Positions 32,831 through 40,617 of a stretch of 46,341 bases of DNA are shown here, piece by piece. How positions within the stretch are numbered: the stretch's first letter is position 1; every line of letters starts with the position of its first letter. Origin of the DNA: an uncultured Phascolarctobacterium sp. (GTDB lineage Bacteria; Bacillota; Negativicutes; Acidaminococcales; Acidaminococcaceae). The position numbers and the translations under genes are program-made. The DNA is taken from the NCBI GenBank assembly GCA_900757795.1, contig CAAEPE010000004.1:1-46341 (forward strand). Reading direction: 5' to 3'. The notes below the pieces were generated by a model, which saw only the letters and a program-made list of their open reading frames with translations, was not told the origin of the DNA and did no database searches.

Positions 32831-33611
32831 TCTTCTCCTTAGCTTCCTCATCATCTAAAAAAGTTAAAACTGCTGCTTCTAATTTGTGCATATCAACGCG
32901 GGTGTTAAAGCATGGTCCAAATGGACGCTCGTTGAGCACGCCCAAAACCGGCAGCGGAAAAACATCCTGAATACCGCTGGTCAAATCGCGCTCACAGGCT
33001 ACCGCCACAATAGCCTTGGGCCTCGCCTGCTTTACCATCTGCCGCGCTAGGGTACCGCCAGTCGCCACGGCAAAGGAGCAGCCGTATTTGTGCGCCAACG
33101 CCAGCATGGAGCCGACGCAGCAGCCTCCGCACTGGTGGCAGTTTTCTACATTGCGGGTAATTTTATGCACGCAGGTATCACGCTGAATACAGTGAGGCGT
33201 CAAAATCATAATTCGATTTCCCGGCACCTTCACCTTGTGCTGTAAAACAAGATTGTTGCTGACCTCAATAAAGGACTGCTCAATCTTTTCGCGGGGAATA
33301 TTAAAAATTCTGCCTAAAACTACGGCCAAAGGAAATAAAATGTTGATGGCTTTCCACGCCCAAAAAAAGAAAAATCTAATTACGGGAATACCCAGCAGCG
33401 CCATAACGATGCCTAAAATGCCGCTCATTAAAGCAAACACAATAATTACCGAAAAAAGACCGAAAATTATGGGCAGCAACTGGTTAATCTGCGCCAATCC
33501 CGGCACCGTTACCTTCCACACTACATATACCATCAAAGCGCCTAACAGCGCGCTAAAGGATGTTAGTGCCATAAAAATACGTTTTTTCGGTTTAAATACG
33601 TCTTCCATCAT
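32796..33611 (-). CDS. DUF116-family membrane protein
   Basis: 271-residue protein of the DUF116 family, whose function is not known. Two hydrophobic regions occupy about residues 13-105 (LTSFSALLGALMVYVVW, LPIIFGLFSVIIVFALMSGILG, FFFFWAWKAINILFPLAVV). The soluble part carries a cysteine cluster: LTPHCIQRDTCVHKI and CHQCGGCCVGSML, then VACERDLTSGI and GPCFNTRVD, suggesting a metal or Fe-S site. It ends in a charged Lys/Glu/Ala tail. Lying between fmt and rsmB in a translation operon is typical in anaerobic Firmicutes. Start ATG at 33611 or 33608. Confidence 0.87.
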   Translation of the reverse strand: MMEDVFKPKKRIFMALTSFSALLGALMVYVVWKVTVPGLAQINQLLPIIFGLFSVIIVFALMSGILGIVMALLGIPVIRFFFFWAWKAINILFPLAVVLGRIFNIPREKIEQSFIEVSNNLVLQHKVKVPGNRIMILTPHCIQRDTCVHKITRNVENCHQCGGCCVGSMLALAHKYGCSFAVATGGTLARQMVKQARPKAIVAVACERDLTSGIQDVFPLPVLGVLNERPFGPCFNTRVDMHKLEAAVLTFLDDEEAKEKNAEAAKQANEK

Positions 33612-33625
33612 GGAAAAAGAACTCC

Positions 33626-34576
33626 TTACTTTGCCACAGGCGCTCCTAAAATGTCGCCAACCTGCACGCCGCGGCCATTAATAAACACCTGCGCCGGCAT
33701 ACGCTTTTTAGATTCCGGCTGCACCTCGATAATTTCTACTACGCCGCTGCCGCAGGCTACAAAAAAACTGTGCTTGCCGACTTCTATTACTGTTCCTGCA
33801 ATGTCGCCGCTCACTTTATCCGTTAGACGGCTGCCCCAAATTTTGAGGTTCTTACCGTTGGGCAGCGTAGTAAAAGTGCTGGGAGCTGGATTAAAGCCGC
33901 GAATGAGATTGTGAACCTCCTGCGCCGGCATACTCCAGTCTATACGCTCCATGCTGCGGTCTAACAGTGTAGCATAGGTTGCTTCAGCATTATTCTGCGG
34001 CGTTGCAACAACAGTGCCTGCCGCAATTTTTTCGATTACATCCAATAGCAGCTCTGCACCCTTACTGCGCAGCGCGTCGTGCAGCTCGCCCATGGTAGTG
34101 TTTTCGCCGATGGGCACGACAACTTTATCTAGCATAGCGCCGGTATCCATACCGATATCCATCTGCATAATGGTTACGCCGGATTCCTTTTCACCTTTGA
34201 TAATGGCATACTGAATCGGCGCTGCGCCGCGATATTGGGGCAGTAGTGAAGCATGTACGTTAATACAGCCATATTTCGGCATAGTCAAAATTTCCTGACT
34301 CAAAAACTGTCCGAACGCAGCCACAACAATCAAATCCGGCTGCATATCGCGCAAAATCTGCACAAATTCCGGCGTTTTCACCTTTTGCGGCTGATAAACT
34401 TCGTAACCCTTGCTTAAAGCATATTCCTTGACCGGCGTCATCAGCATTTTGTTGCCGCGTCCTTTGGGACGATCCGGCTGCGTTACTACGCCGACAATTT
34501 CATATTTACCACTTTCGCTGAGCGCCTGCAGGCTGCCTACGGCAAAATCAGGCGTTCCCATAAATACTATGCGCAT
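33626..34576 (-). CDS. fmt: Methionyl-tRNA formyltransferase
   Basis: Formylates initiator Met-tRNA from 10-formyl-tetrahydrofolate; 316 residues. Visible: MRIVFMGTPDFAVGSLQAL at the N-terminus, GRGNKMLMTPVKEYA, the active-site stretch INVHASLLPQYRGAAPIQ (catalytic Asn and His), MDIGMDTGAML (catalytic Asp) and RGFNPAPSTFT, with a C-terminal OB domain. It lies 11 bp behind def, the canonical def-fmt pair. Confidence 0.96.
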   Translation of the reverse strand: MRIVFMGTPDFAVGSLQALSESGKYEIVGVVTQPDRPKGRGNKMLMTPVKEYALSKGYEVYQPQKVKTPEFVQILRDMQPDLIVVAAFGQFLSQEILTMPKYGCINVHASLLPQYRGAAPIQYAIIKGEKESGVTIMQMDIGMDTGAMLDKVVVPIGENTTMGELHDALRSKGAELLLDVIEKIAAGTVVATPQNNAEATYATLLDRSMERIDWSMPAQEVHNLIRGFNPAPSTFTTLPNGKNLKIWGSRLTDKVSGDIAGTVIEVGKHSFFVACGSGVVEIIEVQPESKKRMPAQVFINGRGVQVGDILGAPVAK

Positions 34577-34587
34577 ATTTATACCTC

Positions 34588-35076
34588 TTATTTCACTACG
34601 TCTGCGGGATTTTCTTTTTTCTTAGGCGTTACCACCTGCGCTTTATCAATAAAAAGCACGCCGTCTAAATGGTCTAATTCGTGCTGAATGCAAATTGCCA
34701 GCAAATCGTGAGCCTCCAGCAGCATTCTCTTGCCGTTGCGGTCGGTAAATTCACATTCTACATAGCTGGCGCGCTCTACCTCGCCCTCATAATCGGGCAC
34801 GGATAAGCAGCCCTCGCCGCCCACAACGGAGCCTTCTTTTTTGACGATAACAGGATTGATAAGCTCAAAAAGTCCGTCGCCAACGTCGATTACTACTATG
34901 CGTTTAGAAACGCCAACCTGCGGCGCAGCCAAGCCAACGCCGTCAGCAGCGTACATTGTTTCCGCCATATCATTTAATAAACGGTGAATTTTTTTATCTA
35001 TGTGGTCTACCGGCTTTGCCACCTGGCGCAGCAACGGGTCGCCCGCTACTAAAATCTTCAGCAATTTTTTTGCCAT
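34588..35076 (-). CDS. def: Peptide deformylase
   Basis: 162-residue metalloprotease-like enzyme removing the N-formyl group from new proteins. The three active-site motifs are present: GVGLAAPQVG, EGCLSVPDYEGEVER (metal Cys) and ICIQHELDHLDGVLFID (HExxH, written QHELDH). ATG at 35076 follows AAGGAGG. 88 bp separate it from priA; that gap has a short inverted repeat TTGAC/GTCAA but no clear terminator. Confidence 0.96.
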   Translation of the reverse strand: MAKKLLKILVAGDPLLRQVAKPVDHIDKKIHRLLNDMAETMYAADGVGLAAPQVGVSKRIVVIDVGDGLFELINPVIVKKEGSVVGGEGCLSVPDYEGEVERASYVECEFTDRNGKRMLLEAHDLLAICIQHELDHLDGVLFIDKAQVVTPKKKENPADVVK

Positions 35077-35164
35077 CTAATAAAATCCTCCTTAACTAGC
35101 TTCACATTTCTATCTTGTGTTGACAGAATAAGCTCCGTCAAAAATATATAGTATTAATAGTTTA

Positions 35165-37462
35165 TTATACCACGTTCGCCGGGTCTACGTCAAAGAACAG
35201 CTGCGGCAGCTCCTTAAACTCGCTGTCAAGCAGCGCCTGTTTTACTTGCTCCATATCCCGCGCTTTAAGCAGCACATTAAAGCGGTACATATCCCGCACC
35301 TTAGCTACTAAAGCCGGAAAAGGACCGCCAATCTGCAAATCCTGCAGCTTGCCTTCAATTTGCAGACGCTGTAAATACAGCACCACTTTCTTCGCCGCAG
35401 CCAGCGCTGCGCCGTCGTCCCTATCCCAAACCGTCAGCTTGAGCATGTGCGAAAAGGGCGGATAAAAAAACTCCTGCCGCGCCGCTAATTCTTCCTTGGC
35501 AAAGCTGTCGTAATCCTGAGCGGCAGCCAATTTGATAATATTATTTTCTGCGTCATAGGTCTGAAAAATAACCTTGCCCGGTTTATCTCCTCGTCCCGCA
35601 CGCCCTGCCGCCTGTGTCAAAAGCGAAAAAGCTCGTTCCGACGCGCGGTAATCCGGCAGATTCAGCGCACTGTCCGCCGAAAGTACGCCGACCAAAGTAA
35701 CGTTAGAAATATCGTGGCCTTTAGCCACCATCTGCGTACCAATCAGTACATTATAATCACCACTGGCAAATTTATGTAAAATTTCTTCATGAGCAAATTT
35801 TGCCATGGTCGAATCCTGATCCATACGCAGTACCCGCACCTCCGGCAGACGCTCCAGCTCCTGCTCTGCCTTTTGCGTACCCGTGCCAAAAAATTTTATG
35901 CGTCTGCTGTGGCAATTGGGACATTCGGTAGGAACCGGCGCCGTATTGCCGCAGTAATGGCAGCGCATATCCTCGCCTGCGCTGTGATACACCAGCGCCA
36001 CTGCGCAGTGAGGACAAGTAATAGTGTGTCCACAGTCGCGGCACATAACAAAGGTAGAATAGCCGCGGCGGTTTAACAGCACAATGGCCTGCTCGCCCTC
36101 TGCCACAGTCTGCACCAGCTCCTGCTGTAAGCTGCGCGAAAGCACGCTGAAATTTTTCGCCGCCAACTCCTGCCGCATATCCACAATTTTTACTTGCGGC
36201 AGATGGCTGCCGTTAGGGCGCTTAGTCAGACGTAAATGGGTGTATTCACCGGTCAGCGCGCGGTAATAGCTGCAAATATCCGGCGTAGCGCTGCCCAAAA
36301 CCAGCGTAGAATTTGTATGGCGGCAGCGGGCCAAAGCCACTTCCCGCGCGTGATAATTGGGTCTCTCCTCCTGCTTGTAGCTACTCTCATGTTCCTCGTC
36401 GATAATAACCAAACCTAAATCAGCAAAAGGAGCAAACACAGCGCTGCGCACACCGATAAGTACCATAGCTTGTTTAGTGCGCATTCTGTACCATACGTCG
36501 CCGCGCTCGTTTTGAGATAATTTTGAATGCGCTACAGCTATCTGCTGGCCAAACCACGCCTGAAAGCGCTTGACCAGCTGCGCCGTCAGCGCAATTTCCG
36601 GCACCAGCATCAGTACTTGCTTGCCCTTATCAACCGCGTGCGCCGCCGCTCTTAAATAAACCTCGGTTTTGCCGCTGCCAGTAATGCCTTGCAGCAAAAA
36701 TACGGCAGCTTTATTTTTTTCATCGTTCTGTACGTCTGCATTATCAACGGCAGCGTTGATTTTCGCAACCGCAATTTGCTGCTCGTCGGTCAGCTGCAGC
36801 GCTGCGCCAACTTCTGCCGGACGGTTATAGCTGTTGCGCAAAACGCGCTTTTCGCTGATGTCAAGCAGACCGCGCTCCTTTAAAGCTTTAATAACAGCCT
36901 TACTTACGCCCTTACACTCCAGCTCTGCCGCGCTGAGCCATTCCTGCGCGTCTGCCAAAACTGCCAGCGCCCCGTGTTGTCCCTTGGCTTTTTTTGCCAG
37001 CACGCCGTTTTCCAAAGTTTCGCGCCCCTGATCATTGATGGCATACGCCAAAACAGTTTTTTCTTTCAAACGCTGGTCGTAGGCATAATACAGCAGTCTG
37101 CCCTGCTCGTCGCGCACTGCATGACGCTTGATGCTTGTTTTTCCGGGAACAAACAAGCGCATGGCTTCCGCCAAGCTGCACATATAATAATCCGCCAGCC
37201 ACTTAGCCGTCGCCAGCATTTCCGCGTCAAACCAAGGGCGATTGCCTAAAGCAGCTTCCACATATTTTATTTTTGCCAACAGCTTTGGCTCCGCAGGCAT
37301 GGCAGTTCTCGCTACTACAAAGCCTTCTACCTTCTGCCCGCTGAAAGGCACTACTACGCGCCAGCCTGCGTCCAAAAAGGGTAATGTTTCCGGCACGGCG
37401 TAAGTAAATTGGCGAAAAATACTTTTCACCGGTAAATTTATCGCTACATTTACGGCAAACAT
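35165..37462 (-). CDS. priA: Primosomal protein N' (replication restart helicase)
   Basis: SF2 DNA helicase reloading the replisome at stalled forks; 765 residues from the ATG at 37462, which follows GGAGG. Upstream ATGs at 37474/37477 overlap that site. An N-terminal DNA-binding domain begins FAVNVAINLPVKSIFRQFTY. The helicase has Walker A LLQGITGSGKTEVYL, IIDEEHESSYKQEERP and LGSATPD, and an inserted zinc domain with four CxxC pairs from CRDCGHTITCPHC to CPNC. Motifs V/VI are GTQMVAKGHDISNV and TQAAGRAGRG. First gene of the priA-def-fmt-DUF116-rsmB-rlmN-stp-prkC-rsgA-rpe operon. Confidence 0.96.
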   Translation of the reverse strand: MFAVNVAINLPVKSIFRQFTYAVPETLPFLDAGWRVVVPFSGQKVEGFVVARTAMPAEPKLLAKIKYVEAALGNRPWFDAEMLATAKWLADYYMCSLAEAMRLFVPGKTSIKRHAVRDEQGRLLYYAYDQRLKEKTVLAYAINDQGRETLENGVLAKKAKGQHGALAVLADAQEWLSAAELECKGVSKAVIKALKERGLLDISEKRVLRNSYNRPAEVGAALQLTDEQQIAVAKINAAVDNADVQNDEKNKAAVFLLQGITGSGKTEVYLRAAAHAVDKGKQVLMLVPEIALTAQLVKRFQAWFGQQIAVAHSKLSQNERGDVWYRMRTKQAMVLIGVRSAVFAPFADLGLVIIDEEHESSYKQEERPNYHAREVALARCRHTNSTLVLGSATPDICSYYRALTGEYTHLRLTKRPNGSHLPQVKIVDMRQELAAKNFSVLSRSLQQELVQTVAEGEQAIVLLNRRGYSTFVMCRDCGHTITCPHCAVALVYHSAGEDMRCHYCGNTAPVPTECPNCHSRRIKFFGTGTQKAEQELERLPEVRVLRMDQDSTMAKFAHEEILHKFASGDYNVLIGTQMVAKGHDISNVTLVGVLSADSALNLPDYRASERAFSLLTQAAGRAGRGDKPGKVIFQTYDAENNIIKLAAAQDYDSFAKEELAARQEFFYPPFSHMLKLTVWDRDDGAALAAAKKVVLYLQRLQIEGKLQDLQIGGPFPALVAKVRDMYRFNVLLKARDMEQVKQALLDSEFKELPQLFFDVDPANVV

Positions 37463-37502
37463 GGCAGCCTCCATCAAATTTTTGCTTTTTCAGCTTTTCT
37501 TT

Positions 37503-37511
37503 ATTATACCA
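37503..37511 (-). promoter_or_regulatory. Extended -10 promoter of the priA operon
   Basis: Read leftward, TGGTATAAT (37503-37511) is an extended -10 about 40 bases ahead of the priA start. No good -35 is seen. Confidence 0.6.
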
Positions 37512-37576
37512 AATTCAGCCAAGGACGGCAGAATTTTTTGTTTCAACAGCGCCGCAGAAAAATTCATCCCTCTATA

Positions 37577-37671
37577 TATACAATTACCTTTTACTCGTCA
37601 AAAATTCACCCCTTAAAAAATTTTTTTTTCAAAAAGGGGTGAAAAAATGACACCCAAAAGGTAATTGTATA
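37577..37671. repeat. 95-bp nested palindromic element
   Basis: The outer 16-bp arms TATACAATTACCTTTT (37577-37592) and its exact complement (37656-37671) enclose a second pair, TTCACCCCTT / AAGGGGTGAA (about 37605-37614 / 37634-37643), around a central A/T run. Between them GTCA is also symmetric. Almost the whole element folds into one long hairpin. It could be a MITE or a decayed insertion element. An overlapping low-complexity leftward frame (37606-37788) is not credible as a gene. Confidence 0.7.
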
Positions 37672-37853
37672 AGTGAAAGTTCTTTTTTTGCTTCTTTCTT
37701 TGTTAGTTTCTTTCTTCGTTTTTTTCTTGCCCTCTCCAATCCAAGAATTTACGTTAGTAAATTCATCCTTGTACTTTAGCATCAGCATATAAGTAAATCA
37801 AGAAGCAGTAACTTAAGCGCCGCTTTTCTCCTGAACTTTTTAATTTAATATTG
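37672..37853. other. Intergenic pyrimidine-rich tract and hairpin
   Basis: 37680-37740 is almost pure T/C on the plus strand. A perfect hairpin GAATTTAC-GTTA-GTAAATTC lies at 37745-37764. No gene is supported. Confidence 0.4.
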
Positions 37854-37922
37854 CAAACACTTGTTCCTATCGCGTTTCGCGATAGATAAATTTTCTTACT
37901 GATATTCTCTTGTGAATGGACA
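37854..37922 (+). repeat. Dispersed 69-bp intergenic repeat, copy 2
   Basis: Same length and orientation as 17996-18064, with about 10 differences. Here the central hairpin is perfect (CTATCGCG-TTT-CGCGATAG, 37866-37884). The flanks do not match the first copy, so only the core is shared. Confidence 0.8.
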
Positions 37923-38010
37923 AGGAGTGGATTTATTCTCTAAAATAATTTTTCTTAGAGCGTACCTGCGTTAAGCACGACGTATATCGTGTTTTGCTTT
38001 AGGGTAAAGA

Positions 38011-38034
38011 AAAAGCCGCATTGCAGCGGCTTTT
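38011..38034 (-). terminator. Terminator of the murB-nitroreductase set
   Basis: AAAAGCCGC (38011-38019) pairs perfectly with GCGGCTTTT (38026-38034), with a 6-base loop, 14 bases past the nitroreductase stop. Confidence 0.88.
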
Positions 38035-38048
38035 GGCTATAAAAATCA

Positions 38049-38858
38049 TTATTTAAATTCTACCTTCAAATGCTGACGCTCCGGCATCCGTTTGTATTTA
38101 TACTTGGGATAACCAACCATCAGCGCGCCTACCATTTTATGCTTTGGCGGCACGCCAACCAAATCCAGCAGCGGCTTGTAGCCCGCAATACCGCAGCTTT
38201 GGATAAAGCCTGCAATAGTGGTGCCCAAACCGATGGTAGGAGCAAATAGTTCCGCATAAGCCCAGCTTTGCTCGGCATTGGAAACGCCTGTAATATTCAA
38301 ACGGCGTGCCAAAGCAAAAATCAGACAAGGCGCATGACGGGCAATAATATCCTGTCCGCGCTCACGATAAGCACGCAGTACCGTCATAAAATAGCGTTTA
38401 TTTTCCGTACCGGCGGCAATCTCATCTTCCATCCAGCAGGCCACAGCCTCCGCAATGGCTTTGATTTTTTCCGCATCGCGAATTACCACGTAATACATTC
38501 CTTGGGAATTTCCGGCAGTAGGCGCGTAACGAGCCACATCCAGCATACGGGTAATTTCTGCCTCCGTCGGCGGCTGAGGCTTAAAATTGCGCACACTACG
38601 GCGCATCCGCAAAAATTCGTAAGCAACTTCCGGCGCCAGCACAGGCATAGTTACGGGACGCTGCTCGGCAAGCGGCGCATATTTATTATCCAGCGCTCCC
38701 ACGGGACAAATCGCCACGCACTGGCCGCAGCTCATGCAGCCGCGGTCAAAATTGCATTCCGGTCCGTCAGCGCCCAAGGTTAAAATGCAGGAGGGACAGC
38801 AGTCCACACAAATTCCGCAGCGCAGACATTTTTCCGTATCAACCTTTAACAAATCCAT
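38049..38858 (-). CDS. Nitroreductase-family protein with N-terminal 2x[4Fe-4S] ferredoxin domain
   Basis: 269-residue fusion. Residues 1-55 form a ferredoxin-like domain with two clusters (CLRCGICVDCCPSC and CMSCGQCVAICP). Residues 80-269 form an FMN-binding nitroreductase domain (RRSVRNFKPQPPTEAEI, ARYAPTAGNSQGMYYVV, and a C-terminal GYPKYKYKRMPERQHL). Such proteins take electrons through the clusters to the flavin; the substrate is not known. ATG at 38858. It lies 9 bp behind a small unknown gene and ahead of a terminator. Confidence 0.9.
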   Translation of the reverse strand: MDLLKVDTEKCLRCGICVDCCPSCILTLGADGPECNFDRGCMSCGQCVAICPVGALDNKYAPLAEQRPVTMPVLAPEVAYEFLRMRRSVRNFKPQPPTEAEITRMLDVARYAPTAGNSQGMYYVVIRDAEKIKAIAEAVACWMEDEIAAGTENKRYFMTVLRAYRERGQDIIARHAPCLIFALARRLNITGVSNAEQSWAYAELFAPTIGLGTTIAGFIQSCGIAGYKPLLDLVGVPPKHKMVGALMVGYPKYKYKRMPERQHLKVEFK

Positions 38859-38867
38859 GGCCGCACC

Positions 38868-39257
38868 TCAATCTTCAAACTGAATATATTCCAAGCCGCT
38901 GAAATCCGCCTGATAATGACCGTTTTTCAAAGGCTTGCCGATAAGCTCCTTATCACCTGCCGCTACGCCGTCCATATTGGCTAAGCCAATGGAAGCTACG
39001 GCGCACAAGGCGTGCAGCTCGCCTGCCACCTTTAAAGCAGCAGCTTTATCTACCTCGGACACCACGCCCTTTTTAGGATACATATCCACAGCAGCAACAA
39101 TAACAGTCAGTACCTTGCCGCTTAGGGCAAATACATGGGGCACAACACATTTGTCGGTCTGCATATAATCGACTACAAAATTATGCTTTTCCAGCCAAAG
39201 GCTGAGCGCCTGCAAGCCAAGCGTATGTATTTCCTGCTCGTTCAACAATTCTTCCAC
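38868..39257 (-). CDS. Unrecognised 129-residue protein
   Basis: I do not recognise this protein. It starts at GTG (39257) with GGGAG 9 bases upstream. It is soluble with no signal peptide. The N-terminal part is helical (LGLQALSLWLEKHNFVV). A hydrophobic strand-rich centre (KVLTVIVAAVDMYPKKGVV) follows, then DKAAALKVAGELHALCAVAS and IGLANMDGVAAGDKELIG, and it ends with aromatic ADFSGLEYIQFED. The pattern suggests a small alpha/beta domain. Its place between murB and the ferredoxin-nitroreductase, with short gaps, points to co-expression with the latter, and a role as its partner is possible but unproven. Confidence 0.75.
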   Translation of the reverse strand: MEELLNEQEIHTLGLQALSLWLEKHNFVVDYMQTDKCVVPHVFALSGKVLTVIVAAVDMYPKKGVVSEVDKAAALKVAGELHALCAVASIGLANMDGVAAGDKELIGKPLKNGHYQADFSGLEYIQFED

Positions 39258-39278
39258 GAAATATTTCTCCCTTATGCT

Positions 39279-40181
39279 CTATTCTTCGCCTAAAACCAGC
39301 ACTTCCGGCTCCAAATGTACGCCATGGGCAGCAAAAACCTTATCCTGCACATCTTTAATCAGCTGCAAAACGTCAGCCGCCGTTGCGCCGCCGATATTCA
39401 CCACAAAACCGGCGTGCTTTTTAGAAACCTGCGCACCGCCCACAGTGTAGCCCTTTAAACCGGTTTGGTCGATTAAGGTTCCGGCAAAATAACCTGCGGG
39501 ACGCTTAAACATACTGCCTGCGCTGGGCAGCTCCAAAGGCTGCTTGCTGATTCTGCGGCTGCTGAAATCCGCCATTTTAGCGGCAATAGCTTCTTTATCA
39601 CCGGCGACAAGCTTTACGGTTACACTGATAACAATTTTGCCGCTGTTTTGCAGCGCCGTATGACGGTAAGCAAAATCCAGCTTTGCGGCGGGAATTTCGC
39701 TGACTGCGCCCGTCATATCCATAACGCGGACTTTGGCAACCACCTTGGACATTTCGCCGTCATAAGCGCCGGCGTTCATATACACTGCGCCGCCAATGCT
39801 GCCGGGAATGCCTACGGCAAATTCCATGCCGCTAAGTCCCAAACCGGCTGCTTTTTTAGAAGCCAGCGCCAACGATACGCCGCTGCCAAAGGTTATTACA
39901 TCGCCCTCAGCCTTAATATCATTAAGCATATTGCCCAGCTTAATCACCAAGCCGCGAATACCCTTATCGCGCACCAAAAGATTAGAGCCGTTGCCGATTA
40001 AGGTAACAGGAATATTTTCCCGTGCAGCCCGCGTCAGCAGCTCCCGCAGCTCTACTTCGTCAGCGGGCATAGCCATTAAATCTGCCGGTCCGCCGATACG
40101 GAAGGAGGTATGCTTTTGCATTAGCTCGCCTGCCAACAGGGGTTTGGCTGTGCAGCCTGCAAAAATAGCCTGCAAATCCAT
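39279..40181 (-). CDS. murB: UDP-N-acetylenolpyruvoylglucosamine reductase
   Basis: FAD-dependent reductase making UDP-N-acetylmuramate for peptidoglycan; 300 residues, the shorter type II form. Visible: TSFRIGGPADLMA, LIGNGSNLLVRDKGIRG, GIPGSIGGAVYMNAGAYDGE, FAYRHTALQ, the serine site SAGSMFKRPAGYFAG and GLKGYTVGGAQVSKKHAGF. ATG at 40181 with AGGAG upstream. It follows ylbF by 13 bp. Confidence 0.95.
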   Translation of the reverse strand: MDLQAIFAGCTAKPLLAGELMQKHTSFRIGGPADLMAMPADEVELRELLTRAARENIPVTLIGNGSNLLVRDKGIRGLVIKLGNMLNDIKAEGDVITFGSGVSLALASKKAAGLGLSGMEFAVGIPGSIGGAVYMNAGAYDGEMSKVVAKVRVMDMTGAVSEIPAAKLDFAYRHTALQNSGKIVISVTVKLVAGDKEAIAAKMADFSSRRISKQPLELPSAGSMFKRPAGYFAGTLIDQTGLKGYTVGGAQVSKKHAGFVVNIGGATAADVLQLIKDVQDKVFAAHGVHLEPEVLVLGEE

Positions 40182-40194
40182 TTATTATCTCCTG

Positions 40195-40536
40195 TTATTT
40201 TTCGCCCATAGCTTCTTTGACTACGTCCTGAATGGAATTAGTCACGTCAGCCAGCATCATTTGAAAACGCATAAAAGAGTTCAGATACTGCATAGCGTCG
40301 CTGTTTAAAGACAGTACACCGTACAGCTTTTGAATTTTTTCGGTAGTTTCTTTAGCAGGCTCTTTGCCTTGGTATTTTTCCATCTCTGCCTGTTGGTTCA
40401 AAGCCAAAAATTCATCCACCATTTTTTTAGCATTTTCATCCTTTGCCAAAGCAGCAGTAGCTTCTTTCAATTTTTTAAATTCATGGCTTTCGCGCATAGC
40501 TTTAGCTAATTCATTGGCATTGTCGTATACATTCAT
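40195..40536 (-). CDS. YlbF/YmcA-family regulator
   Basis: 113-residue all-helical protein of the YlbF/YmcA family. In Bacillus, relatives form a complex that stimulates RNase Y and affects competence, biofilm and sporulation. Family features: an N-terminal YDNANELAKAMRES, charged helices with VDEFLALNQQAEMEKYQG and a C-terminal RFQMMLADVTNSIQDVV. ATG at 40536. First gene of ylbF-murB-unknown-nitroreductase. No clear promoter was found in the 81-bp gap upstream. Confidence 0.88.
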   Translation of the reverse strand: MNVYDNANELAKAMRESHEFKKLKEATAALAKDENAKKMVDEFLALNQQAEMEKYQGKEPAKETTEKIQKLYGVLSLNSDAMQYLNSFMRFQMMLADVTNSIQDVVKEAMGEK

Positions 40537-40617
40537 TGTAAGTACCTCGCTTTCTTAGACAAAAATCAGTCTGTTTAAAAATTTATCAAAACTAAAATTA
40601 GGAAATATCTATCCATA

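Noticed and set aside
37606..37788. 60-codon leftward frame, Lys/Thr/Phe-rich
   Set aside because: It reads through the palindrome and the pyrimidine tract, so the protein is low complexity, and no ribosome site is seen.
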